Assembly: GCA_963737835.1 (NCBI GenBank) | Contig: CAVTUH010000001.1 | Coordinates: forward strand, 186,001-250,000 | DNA from: Palsa-1248 sp963737835 | GTDB lineage: Bacteria > Gemmatimonadota > Gemmatimonadetes > Gemmatimonadales > Gemmatimonadaceae | Length of the DNA stretch: 64,000 bases | Reading direction: 5' to 3' | In this document: one piece after another, positions 38,263 to 46,228 of the stretch | Position numbering within the stretch: position 1 is the stretch's first letter | Layout: each line of letters opens with the position of its first letter | Notes under the pieces: generated by a model | What the model saw: the letters and a program-made list of their open reading frames with translations, nothing else | What the model was told of the DNA's origin: nothing | Database searches by the model: none | Made by a program: the position numbers and the translations under genes

Positions 38263-39672
38263 ATGCCCAGTATCAGGAAAGAACAGGACAGTTGGACGGC
38301 GCTGTTCTTCGGAGCAGCGCATGGTCGCACGTACACGGGCACTTTCTTTCTCGTCACATTGCTCTTTCTGTTGTGGGGCTGTTGCAACGGCATGATCGAT
38401 GTGATGGATAAGCACTTTCAGGATCTGCTGCATCTCACGAAGGCGCAATCCGCGTGGGTGCAGACTGCCCATTATATGGGCTATGCCCTCATGGCCTTGC
38501 CGGCAGGCCTTATTGCGCGTGCCATCGGTTACAAGGGTGGAATCATCTCGGGCTTGGCCTTAGTCGCGGTGGGTGGATTTTGGTTCGTCGCTGCGACCCA
38601 TATCGCCGCCTTCTGGGCGTTTCTCCTGGGCGTCTGCCTGATCGCAATGGGGCTGACCGTGCTCGAGACTGTCGCCAACCCGTACACGACGGTGCTCGGT
38701 CCGCCCCGGTTCGCGGCCTTTCGCATCAATCTGGCGCAGAGCTTCAACGGCGTGGGCTGGATGACAGGCCCGATCATCGGCGGGGCGTTCTTCTACGCCG
38801 CCGGCGGCGCGGAGGTCGCTCACGCTCATCTCTATATCCCGTATGCGGCGATTGCAGTCGCCGCGCTCTTGTTAGCAAGCCTCTTCTATTTCTCAAACGT
38901 GCCTGATCTGGCCATGCCCGATAAGTACCACCTTGATGAGTCGACGGAATCCTCAGCAAGCGTTGCGATGCCTCTGGCGAGTCGATCGATCTGGAGGCAC
39001 CCACATTTTGTGGGGGGCGTACTGGCGCAATTTCTCTACGTTGCCGCCCAAGCGGGCATCTTCAGCTTCTTCATCAACTATATGGTCGCCGAGCCGCCAT
39101 CGCTCAGCTCTGGCTTTTGGGCCTCCTGGCTCTCACACCATGGCATGGCCGCTCCCACTGCGCACGGCTGGTCGATCAGCGAACAAGGTGCCGCGCGTCT
39201 GCAAGGCCTGGTCGGTTTTGGTCTCTTTACGGTGGGCCGCCTGAGCGGCTCCGTCCTCTTGGGGAAAGCAGCACCGCATTGGGTCTTGGGTACCTACTCC
39301 TTCGCCAATGTGATTCTCTGTGCGCTCGTCGTGGCCAAGCTCGGGTGGTTATCGGTCGCGGCGGTATTCGGAAGTTTCTTCTTCATGTCGATCAGTTTCC
39401 CGACCATCTTTGCGCTCGGTATCGATGGCTTGGGTGCGAAGACGAAGCAAGCTTCGGCCTTTCTTGTCATGGCGATCTTGGGCGGTGCCCTGATGCCCAA
39501 GCTCATGGGTCACGTGGGCGATGTCTACGACATGTCGGTGGCGTTCTGGGTACCGCTGGGCTGCTTTGCGCTCATTGCGCTCTACGGCTACACGTGGCGT
39601 GTATTGAGCGTCGAACGCACCGCACCGCACTTCATCACAATTCCCTTGGAGGATCCGGGCGCGACCTTATGA
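38263..39672 (+). CDS. fucP: MFS sugar:H+ symporter, FucP-like
   Basis: A 469-aa major facilitator of the L-fucose/glucose permease (FHS) group, with about 12 helices and the family opening TFFLVTLLFLLWGCCNGMIDVMDKHFQ, followed by VLETVANPYTTVLGPP, which is diagnostic of FucP-type carriers. It would import a sugar with protons across the inner membrane. It starts 11 nt after the DUF6786 gene and its stop overlaps the next start (ATGA), so the cassette is translated as an operon. Confidence 0.85.
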   Translation: MPSIRKEQDSWTALFFGAAHGRTYTGTFFLVTLLFLLWGCCNGMIDVMDKHFQDLLHLTKAQSAWVQTAHYMGYALMALPAGLIARAIGYKGGIISGLALVAVGGFWFVAATHIAAFWAFLLGVCLIAMGLTVLETVANPYTTVLGPPRFAAFRINLAQSFNGVGWMTGPIIGGAFFYAAGGAEVAHAHLYIPYAAIAVAALLLASLFYFSNVPDLAMPDKYHLDESTESSASVAMPLASRSIWRHPHFVGGVLAQFLYVAAQAGIFSFFINYMVAEPPSLSSGFWASWLSHHGMAAPTAHGWSISEQGAARLQGLVGFGLFTVGRLSGSVLLGKAAPHWVLGTYSFANVILCALVVAKLGWLSVAAVFGSFFFMSISFPTIFALGIDGLGAKTKQASAFLVMAILGGALMPKLMGHVGDVYDMSVAFWVPLGCFALIALYGYTWRVLSVERTAPHFITIPLEDPGATL

Positions 39673-41291
39673 GCGAGCCAATTCTGGTGGTGGCGAACGG
39701 CGATCTGCGGCTGGCGGCCAATCAGCAGTGCTGGCCTGTGCAGGCGCAAGTAGAGGACTCCGTACGAGACGCGATCCGCTCACTGGGCCACGATTTGCAG
39801 CGCGCGCATTTTTATGACCCTGCGAAGCGGCACGGATTCATTGATAGTCAAAAGCGCGGCATGGAGGTGTTCCGGGCTATCGCGCCCAACTGCCCGCTTA
39901 TCGTGATCGAGGCCGTCTGGCAATACAGTCAACAGATCCTGCCGGGTCTCCTCGGTCATCGCGGCCCCATTCTCACCGTCGCGAACTGGAGCGGGCAATG
40001 GCCGGGCCTTGTGGGACTCCTCAATCTCAACGCCTCGCTGCGAAAAGCGGGGAAGGCCTTTAGCACGCTCTGGAGCGTCGACTTCACCGATCGGTTTTTC
40101 CTGGACGGCCTGAAGTCATGGCTCAAGGGCAAACCGATCATCCACGATCAATCTCACGTTCGCGCCTGGTCGGAAGTCTCGGTGCCCGCCGAGGCACGGC
40201 GGTTGGGCGCCGCGCTTGCAGAAACGCTGCAGCGCGAGAAGGCCATTCTCGGCGTGTTCGATGAAGGCTGCATGGGGATGTACAACGCCATCATCCCGGA
40301 CGAGCTATTGCAGCCGTTGGGTGTGTACAAGGAGCGCCTGAGCCAATCCGCGCTCTATGCCGAGATGCTGCGAACTTCAGAAGCCGAAGCTCGTGCGGTG
40401 TACCACTGGCTTCTCGACAAGGGCATGCAGTTCAGATTCGGGCCCGATCCCGAGACGGATCTGACTGAGGATCAGGTGCTCGAACAGTGCAAGATGTATG
40501 TTGCGACGCTGCGCCTTGCCGATGAGTTCGGCTGCGCGGCAGTCGGCATTCAGTACCAGCAGGGACTGAAGGATCTCGTCCCGGCCTCGGACCTCGCCGA
40601 GGGGCTTCTCAACAACGTCGATCGGCCTCCGGTCTGCGACCGGGCAGGAAAGCCGCTTTTCCCTGGCCAAGCGCTGCCCCACTTCAACGAGGTTGACGAG
40701 TGCGTGGGGCTCGATGGCTTGATTACGAACCGGGTGTGGACGGCGCTTGGGCTGTCGCCCGAGACCACGCTCCATGACGTGCGGTATGGCGAGCCTTATG
40801 GGGAGACGACCGATGCACCCTTTGTTTGGACTCTTGAGAGCTCCGGTTCGGTGCCTCCCGCGCACTTTGCGTGCGGTTACCGAGATGCCGTCAGTGAGCG
40901 CCAACCGCCGATGTATTTCCGTCTCGGCGGGGGCACGATCAAAGGAATAAGTAAACCGGGCCACGTCGTCTGGAGCCGTATCTATGTGGAGCCCGAGGGG
41001 TTGAAGGCCGATATGGGTCTTGCGCGCTCGATTGCGCTTCCTGCGGCGGAAACCGAACGGCGCTGGCAGATCACCACGCCCCAGTGGCCGATGATGCACG
41101 CCGTGCTTCCGGGCATTACGCGCGACCAGTTCATGGCGCGGCACTGTTCCAATCACATTCAGGTCGCCTACGCCGCTGACGAGGCAATGGCGGAAAGGGC
41201 GCTCTATGCCAAGGCTGCAATGTTTCATGCTCTGGGCATCGACACCCATTTCTGCGGCGATACTTCGGTCGCAGGCGCTTCGGTATCCTGA
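39669..41291 (+). CDS. fucI: L-fucose isomerase-like sugar isomerase
   Basis: A 540-aa protein of the fucose/arabinose isomerase family, which interconverts an aldose and a ketose (fucose-fuculose type) with a divalent metal. Supporting segments are QWPGLVGLLNLNASLRK, GVFDEGCMGMYNAIIP, FNEVDECVGLDGLITNRVW and the C-terminal ARHCSNHIQVAYA, which holds the histidine expected near the active site. It is slightly shorter than E. coli FucI (about 590 aa). Start is the ATG in the ATGA overlap with the transporter; the longer frame from 39117 is antisense-like noise. Exact sugar is uncertain. Confidence 0.75.
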   Translation: MSEPILVVANGDLRLAANQQCWPVQAQVEDSVRDAIRSLGHDLQRAHFYDPAKRHGFIDSQKRGMEVFRAIAPNCPLIVIEAVWQYSQQILPGLLGHRGPILTVANWSGQWPGLVGLLNLNASLRKAGKAFSTLWSVDFTDRFFLDGLKSWLKGKPIIHDQSHVRAWSEVSVPAEARRLGAALAETLQREKAILGVFDEGCMGMYNAIIPDELLQPLGVYKERLSQSALYAEMLRTSEAEARAVYHWLLDKGMQFRFGPDPETDLTEDQVLEQCKMYVATLRLADEFGCAAVGIQYQQGLKDLVPASDLAEGLLNNVDRPPVCDRAGKPLFPGQALPHFNEVDECVGLDGLITNRVWTALGLSPETTLHDVRYGEPYGETTDAPFVWTLESSGSVPPAHFACGYRDAVSERQPPMYFRLGGGTIKGISKPGHVVWSRIYVEPEGLKADMGLARSIALPAAETERRWQITTPQWPMMHAVLPGITRDQFMARHCSNHIQVAYAADEAMAERALYAKAAMFHALGIDTHFCGDTSVAGASVS

Positions 41292-41313
41292 ATAGCGCCC
41301 CGGTCGATTAGCC

Positions 41314-42543
41314 ATGCCGATCGTTGCGGGGGTTGATTTCGGAACCGCCAATGTGCGGGTGTCGATCGTGCACAGCGAACAGGGGCGGCTTGGACAGGGA
41401 ATTGGCGAGTATCCGGTCTTGCGCCCTACGTCCGATCCGGATTGCGCCACGCAGCGCCACGCCGATCACCTGCGAGCCTTAGAGCACGCGTTTCATGCCG
41501 CGCTGGCGCAGGCGCGCCTCAGGGGCAAAGCCATCGAGGCTCTGGCGATCGACACGACGGGCTCGACGGTCGTTATGCTCGATGAGGGTCTCCAGCCGCT
41601 CGATGATTATTACCTATGGTGCGATCATTGTGCATGGCGCGAGGCACAGGAAATTACTCGTACGGGCTGCGAGCAGCAGCTCACTGCACTTGATTGGTGC
41701 GGTGGTAGATACTCATCCGAATGGGGCTTTGCTAAGGTTCTGCATTGGCTGCGGTCACACCCCACGCAGCGCGCGCGGTGGTACACAGCTGCTGAGCACT
41801 GCGATTACATTGTAGCGACGCTCTGCGGCATCAGCCGGCTCGACGAGTTTCCTCGATCCGTCTGTGCCATGGGTCATAAATGGATGTGGCACCGGGAGCT
41901 CGGTGGTCTGCCATCCGACGAGTTTCTCACGTCAGTCGATTCGCTTCTCTCGGGTGTTCGAGATCGCCTCAGGGGCCGATACCTGACCTCGGACCAGATC
42001 GCAGGCGAACTGTCCGGCGAATGGGCCGATCGGCTGGGTCTCAAGTGCGGCATCCCAATTGCTGCAGGCGCACTCGATGCTCATTGGGATGCGCTTGGAG
42101 CAGGATGTGGGCTCGGCGATGTGGTCAATGTGATCGGTACATTGACCTGCATCATGGCTCTCGCCGACAGTCCTCGCCTCATCCCCGGTGTTTCAGGATT
42201 GGCCCATGGGTCTATTCACCCAGGTAGGCTTGGAATTGAGGCCGGGTTGTCGGCGGTGGGCGACCTGTTCGATGCGATCGCAAGGCGAGCGAATACACCT
42301 CTGACAACATTGTCAGAAAGGATTCAGCACTATAGCGCTGGCCAAACCGGATTGATTCGCCTGGCTTGGGACAATGGCGACCGTTCGATTCTTGTCAATC
42401 CGCAGTGCGCGGGATTACAGTGGGATGGCGCCTCAATCACACAGCGGAAGATGAGCTATTCGCCGCAATCGAAGGCACGGCGTTTCACACCCGGATCATT
42501 TTGGAGCGATTGCAGGATTACGGCGTGCCGATCGATCGCGTGA
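41314..42543 (+). CDS. FGGY sugar kinase, ribulokinase-like, N-terminal part (frameshifted)
   Basis: The first ~365 codons of a FGGY kinase closest by eye to AraB-type ribulokinases: VAGVDFGTANVRVS phosphate loop, AIDTTGSTVVMLDEGLQPL, YYLWCDHCAWREA, GRYSSEWGFAKVLHWL, GHKWMWHRELGGLPSDEFL, AGALDAHWDALGAGCG and VIGTLTCIMAL. The true reading frame leaves this ORF near 42405, after SILVNPQ, and the kinase continues in another frame (next feature). One missing base restores the join. It would phosphorylate the ketose made by the isomerase. Confidence 0.8.
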   Translation: MPIVAGVDFGTANVRVSIVHSEQGRLGQGIGEYPVLRPTSDPDCATQRHADHLRALEHAFHAALAQARLRGKAIEALAIDTTGSTVVMLDEGLQPLDDYYLWCDHCAWREAQEITRTGCEQQLTALDWCGGRYSSEWGFAKVLHWLRSHPTQRARWYTAAEHCDYIVATLCGISRLDEFPRSVCAMGHKWMWHRELGGLPSDEFLTSVDSLLSGVRDRLRGRYLTSDQIAGELSGEWADRLGLKCGIPIAAGALDAHWDALGAGCGLGDVVNVIGTLTCIMALADSPRLIPGVSGLAHGSIHPGRLGIEAGLSAVGDLFDAIARRANTPLTTLSERIQHYSAGQTGLIRLAWDNGDRSILVNPQCAGLQWDGASITQRKMSYSPQSKARRFTPGSFWSDCRITACRSIA

Positions 42544-42878
42544 TCAATGCCGGAGGTATCCCACAGCGCAATGAAGTCCTGAATCGGATCTATGCGAGTG
42601 TGCTCGGCAAACCTATCCTCGTGCCTGAAGCCGACACTACGAGTCTCGGTTCTGCGATCTTCGCCTTTGTCGTTGCCGGCGCGTTCAAGTCGGTAGAAGA
42701 GGCACAGCAGGCGATCTCACCCTCTCATCGAGTCAGGGAGCCCGTCCCCAAGGATGTCCGAATATATGAGGATCTCTTCGCTCAATTTCGCGAGCTGTAC
42801 TTCGCATTTGGGAAGGCACACGACGTGGCTCGATTGAGCGAAAACTCAGAGCAAGCGGCGGAGAAACAGCCGGAGTAA
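42366..42878 (+). CDS. FGGY sugar kinase, C-terminal part (frameshifted)
   Basis: From about 42407 this frame reads VRGITVGWRLNHTAEDELFAAIEGTAFHTRIILE, then VINAGGIPQRNEVLNRIYASVLGKPI and TTSLGSAIFAFVVAGAF, the C-terminal actin-like ATP-binding lobe of FGGY kinases, with the GG and GSA motifs intact. The upstream 13 codons of the ORF are out of family. Together the two parts give a kinase of about 520 aa. Without a correction the protein lacks its ATP-binding C-lobe and would be inactive. Confidence 0.8.
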   Translation: MGQWRPFDSCQSAVRGITVGWRLNHTAEDELFAAIEGTAFHTRIILERLQDYGVPIDRVINAGGIPQRNEVLNRIYASVLGKPILVPEADTTSLGSAIFAFVVAGAFKSVEEAQQAISPSHRVREPVPKDVRIYEDLFAQFRELYFAFGKAHDVARLSENSEQAAEKQPE

Positions 42879-43234
42879 TCCCGCCCGCCAGTGGGCCTGC
42901 CGACCCCACCTCGAGACTCTCTGTCGCCTGATGCTAAAGCGCGACGACATCCGTCAGATCCAATGCAACTCCCGGCCACGAGGCGCGGCGCCCCCCCTCA
43001 GCGCGGTCGCTCGGTGACACGGGGACGTGGTGGGCACCGCCTGCTGTATTGGCGCCCATACACGTGAGGCCAGCCGGGCCGATGGACAACGCGGGAACTG
43101 GGCTACGCCATTACCATTCGGTAGGGCGCCGGGAGTGCATGACCGAGTCGAAGGAGGTCCCATGAAACGCCCGGCCAGGATTCGCCGTACTCGATTGGTA
43201 GGGGCGTTTGTCTTTCATTCGACGAGGAATGACG
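42879..43234. other. Intergenic after the sugar cassette
   Basis: No gene seen. High-GC composition returns here. A GAGG lies 7-10 nt upstream of the LVIVD-protein start at its right end. Confidence 0.5.
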
Positions 43235-45247
43235 ATGCGATTCTCACTAGCGAGGTCGTCCGCAATGCTGGGTATGGCAGCTGCGGCGCTGTCGGCGGCG
43301 GCATGCACACACACGGGCGGCGCGCCGGGTCCCGCGCCTGCGCAGGCGGCAAACAAGTCCACCAGCCCGCCGAATCCGGACCCGCGCGTGGGGCTCAAAG
43401 CCGGCCTCTGGGACGCGGGCCAGGCCGCGTGGAATCTCCGCCTCGTCTCCACCACTCGACCGACGGGCAAGTTCCTGAACTCCACGAACTCCGATCTGGC
43501 CTTCACAGGGCACCAGGTCATTCAGGGCAACTACAACGGATTCCAGATCTGGGACGTCTCGGACCCGACGCACCCGACGCTCCGGGGCTCCTATTTCTGC
43601 CCCGACGCCCAGAGCGACGTCTCCGTCTACAAGAACCTTCTCTTCGTCTCGGGTGAGGGCACCGAGGGACGCCTCGACTGCGGCGCCGACCCAGTCAAAG
43701 ACCCCTCGAGCCCCGAGCGGCTGCGTGGCATCCGCATCTTCGACATCAGCGATCTTTCCCACCCTAAGCAGGTGGCGGACGTACAGACCTGCCGCGGCTC
43801 ACATACGCACACACTGGTCACCCCGGCCAACGACCCGGACAACGTCTACATCTACGTCTCAGGGTCGGCGCCCCTCCGTCCGGCGTCCGAGCTCGCCGGC
43901 TGCGTGAGCACGAACCCCGAGGAGGATCCCAACTCGGCGCGCTTCCGGATCGAGATCATCAAGGTGCCAGTGGCGCATCCGGAGCAGGCGGCGATCGTCG
44001 GCTACGCACGCATCTTCGAGGACCTGCAGGCCGTGCAGGCGCACGGGATCACAGCACAGGACCAGGCGCACGTCGATTCGGCGCGGGCGCGCGGCGCGTT
44101 CATCGCCGAGATCCCGCTGGCCGGCATCGGGCCGATGATTCTCCCCGATCAGTTCGTCAAGCCGATGCTGGACAGCATCGTCAAGAAGCGAGGGGGGACG
44201 GGTGCACCGACGGCTGAGGACAGTGCAGCGCTCCGGAGGATGATCCCTGGCATGGTCGCCCAGATGGTGGGGCAGCAGGCGGGACCTGGGAACCAGTACA
44301 GCACCATGCGCCAGTGCCACGACATCACGGTGTACCCGCAGATCGGGCTCGCCGGGGGTGCTTGTGAGGGCTACGGCATGCTGCTCGACATCAGCAACGT
44401 CACGCAGCCCCGACGGCTCGACGCGGTGTCCGACTCCAACTTCTCGTACTGGCACTCGGCCACCTTCAACAACGCGGGCACGAAGCTCGTCTTCACTGAC
44501 GAGTGGGGCGGCGGGAGCGCGCCAAAGTGCCGGGCTACGGATCCCCACGACTGGGGGGCCGACGCCATCTTCGATATCCAGGATCGGCAGAAACTCGTTT
44601 TCCAGAACTACTACAAGATGCTCGCGCCCCAGACGCCCGAGGAGAACTGCGTAGCGCACAACGGCTCGCTCATCCCGATCCCGGGCCGCGATGTGATGGT
44701 CCAGGCCTGGTACCAGGGCGGGATTTCGGTCTTCGACTTCACCGACACTAAGCACCCCAAGGAGATCGCGTTCTTCGATCGCGGACCGATCGACTCGACT
44801 CGCATGGTCGAAGGCGGCGAGTGGTCGGCGTACTGGTACAATGGTCACATCTATGGGTCCGAGATCGCCCGCGGGCTCGACGTATTGGAGCTGACCCCGA
44901 GTGGTCTCCTCTCACAGAACGAGATCAACGCGGCCAAGTCGGTGCAGTTCCCGGAGTACAACACCCAGGATCAGCAACGCTTCGTCTGGCCGGCGAGCTT
45001 CTCCCTGGCCGGCGCCTACGTGGATCAGATCGAGCGGACCAACATGCTGTCGGCAGACCGGATCGCGGGCATTCGCCTAGCGTTGCGCAATGCCGAGAAG
45101 GCGTCCGGCGCAACGCGTCATGCCATGCTGGCGTCCCTCACGAGCGAGCTCGCAGCGGATGTGACGGCGACGACGGATGCGGCGAAGGTGAGGAAGCTCG
45201 CCAGCACGGTGCGGGAGCTGGGGAGCACCGCGGTAGCGAATCGCTAG
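43235..45247 (+). CDS. Exported LVIVD-repeat protein
   Basis: A 670-aa secreted protein with a signal peptide ending near AAACTH (lipobox-like). The mature part has LVIVD-type propeller repeats: GNYNGFQIWDVSDPTHPTL, GIRIFDISDLSHPKQVAD, YGMLLDISNVTQPRRLD and GGISVFDFTDTKHPKEIA. The C-terminal 80 residues are helical and Ala-rich. LVIVD proteins are thought to sit on the cell surface; no enzyme activity is known. Start is the second of two close Mets, giving a better spacing to GAGG at 43224-43227. Confidence 0.8.
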   Translation: MRFSLARSSAMLGMAAAALSAAACTHTGGAPGPAPAQAANKSTSPPNPDPRVGLKAGLWDAGQAAWNLRLVSTTRPTGKFLNSTNSDLAFTGHQVIQGNYNGFQIWDVSDPTHPTLRGSYFCPDAQSDVSVYKNLLFVSGEGTEGRLDCGADPVKDPSSPERLRGIRIFDISDLSHPKQVADVQTCRGSHTHTLVTPANDPDNVYIYVSGSAPLRPASELAGCVSTNPEEDPNSARFRIEIIKVPVAHPEQAAIVGYARIFEDLQAVQAHGITAQDQAHVDSARARGAFIAEIPLAGIGPMILPDQFVKPMLDSIVKKRGGTGAPTAEDSAALRRMIPGMVAQMVGQQAGPGNQYSTMRQCHDITVYPQIGLAGGACEGYGMLLDISNVTQPRRLDAVSDSNFSYWHSATFNNAGTKLVFTDEWGGGSAPKCRATDPHDWGADAIFDIQDRQKLVFQNYYKMLAPQTPEENCVAHNGSLIPIPGRDVMVQAWYQGGISVFDFTDTKHPKEIAFFDRGPIDSTRMVEGGEWSAYWYNGHIYGSEIARGLDVLELTPSGLLSQNEINAAKSVQFPEYNTQDQQRFVWPASFSLAGAYVDQIERTNMLSADRIAGIRLALRNAEKASGATRHAMLASLTSELAADVTATTDAAKVRKLASTVRELGSTAVANR

Positions 45248-45269
45248 TCTGCCCGTCGCGACAAACAAT

Positions 45270-45306
45270 GAGGGCCAGGGTTAACCGACGCCCCTGGCCC
45301 TTGGCG
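45270..45306 (+). terminator. Hairpin after LVIVD gene
   Basis: A 9-bp perfect stem GGGCCAGGG / CCCTGGCCC (45272-45280 and 45292-45300) with an 11-nt loop, 24 nt after the stop, followed by TTGGCGTTT. The weak T-tract makes it an imperfect intrinsic terminator. Confidence 0.6.
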
Positions 45307-45444
45307 TTTCCTCGCTCGCGCAGCGTCGAGCTGTGATTGGCGCCGCGACGCCTGTCCCGATCGACCGCACCCTTAAGGCGAAAACGTAGCTCCCCCCGGG
45401 CGCCTTGCCGACCGTGTGCGCGCCTAGCGGCGTTGACAGTGCAG

Positions 45445-45870
45445 TCACGCGTCTGGGGAGACGAGCAGAGCGCGGAACCCAGCGGTCCGGAAGTGATGAT
45501 CGGCGGTGATGGCCTCACTCATCTTCCGCTCCCGCATGACGACAAAACTCGCACAGTCGGTAAAGGAAAAGGCTTGATCCGCGTGCTTCCGGAAGGCGCG
45601 CTTCGTCGCGAGGAATCGGTCGGGCCCAATCCACTCCACGTCCACGGCCGCTGACTGGTCGAGCATCTCAAGTAGCCGGATCGCCGCGATCGGCCCGGCA
45701 CGGACTTTGGCCAGCGTGCACGACTCGTCGATGACGTAGTCGGTGGTGACGAGCCGGATCCCGCGGGCGAGCAGCGCCCCCACGACCGCAGTCGCCTGAG
45801 CGTGCGCGGCGTCGTTGCGGTCGATGAGGGCGTACCAGCCGGACGTATCCACGAAGACGTCACGGCTCAT
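45445..45870 (-). CDS. vapC: PIN-domain toxin, VapC-type
   Basis: A 141-aa PIN-domain ribonuclease, the toxin of a type II toxin-antitoxin pair. The four acidic active-site residues are present: D8 (VFVDTSGW), E49 (VIDES), D105 (SFTDCASF) and D124 (ITADHHF). Its start overlaps the end of the antitoxin gene by 11 nt, the usual arrangement. Such toxins cleave tRNA, rRNA or mRNA when the antitoxin is degraded. Confidence 0.9.
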   Translation of the reverse strand: MSRDVFVDTSGWYALIDRNDAAHAQATAVVGALLARGIRLVTTDYVIDESCTLAKVRAGPIAAIRLLEMLDQSAAVDVEWIGPDRFLATKRAFRKHADQAFSFTDCASFVVMRERKMSEAITADHHFRTAGFRALLVSPDA

Positions 45871-46105
45871 AGGCGAGTCGGTCGATCTCCGCGTTGGTCA
45901 ACGGTCCGCCGGGCCCGGCAACGGCGAAGTCATCAATGCGGCGCAACGGGTCGTCCTCGGGGACCGCGCGCGACTCAGGACGCACCGGCTCCAGTCGCGC
46001 CACGGCTTTCCCTCGGTAGGTCAGCAGCACCCGTTCGCCCCGGCGAACCGCGTCGAGGACCCGCCGTGCGTTACGGCGAAATTCGAGCATCGAGAGGCTC
46101 CGCAT
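45860..46105 (-). CDS. vapB: Antitoxin, Phd/YefM-like
   Basis: An 81-aa antitoxin. The N-terminal half (LEFRRNARRVLDAVRRGERVLLTYRGKAVARLEPV) is a Phd/YefM-type DNA-binding and dimerisation fold; the acidic C-terminal tail (ENDPLRR/PLTNAEIDRLAYEP region) would wrap the toxin. It precedes and overlaps vapC. Start may be 46105 or the Met at 46090. Confidence 0.85.
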   Translation of the reverse strand: MRSLSMLEFRRNARRVLDAVRRGERVLLTYRGKAVARLEPVRPESRAVPEDDPLRRIDDFAVAGPGGPLTNAEIDRLAYEP

Positions 46106-46140
46106 GGAGTTGAACTTAATGTTGAAGTTGACTTATCGCA
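46106..46140 (-). promoter_or_regulatory. Putative toxin-antitoxin operator/promoter
   Basis: An AT-rich patch directly before the antitoxin start, with GTTGAA at 46109-46114 and 46121-46126 and GTTGAC at 46127-46132 on the plus strand. Repeated half-sites next to an antitoxin gene fit autoregulation. No measured site. Confidence 0.4.
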
Positions 46141-46169
46141 AGAAAAGGCGGACTCGCGCCAGTCAAACG

Positions 46170-46195
46170 AAGGGGCGGCCCTTGGGCCGCCCCGT
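46170..46195 (-). terminator. Strong GC hairpin at end of SusCD-propeller operon
   Basis: A 9-10 bp perfect inverted repeat GGGGCGGCC-CTTG-GGCCGCCCC (46172-46193) lies about 35 nt past the propeller stop codon on the minus strand, followed in that direction by TTCGTTT. It would end the long minus-strand operon and separate it from the toxin-antitoxin pair. Confidence 0.6.
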
Positions 46196-46228
46196 AAAAA
46201 ACTGGAATCCCGCTCGCCTGACGGCTAC

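Noticed and set aside
39117..39668. N-terminal extension of the fucose isomerase-like protein
   Set aside because: It overlaps the transporter gene in another frame; the ATGA overlap start is far more natural.
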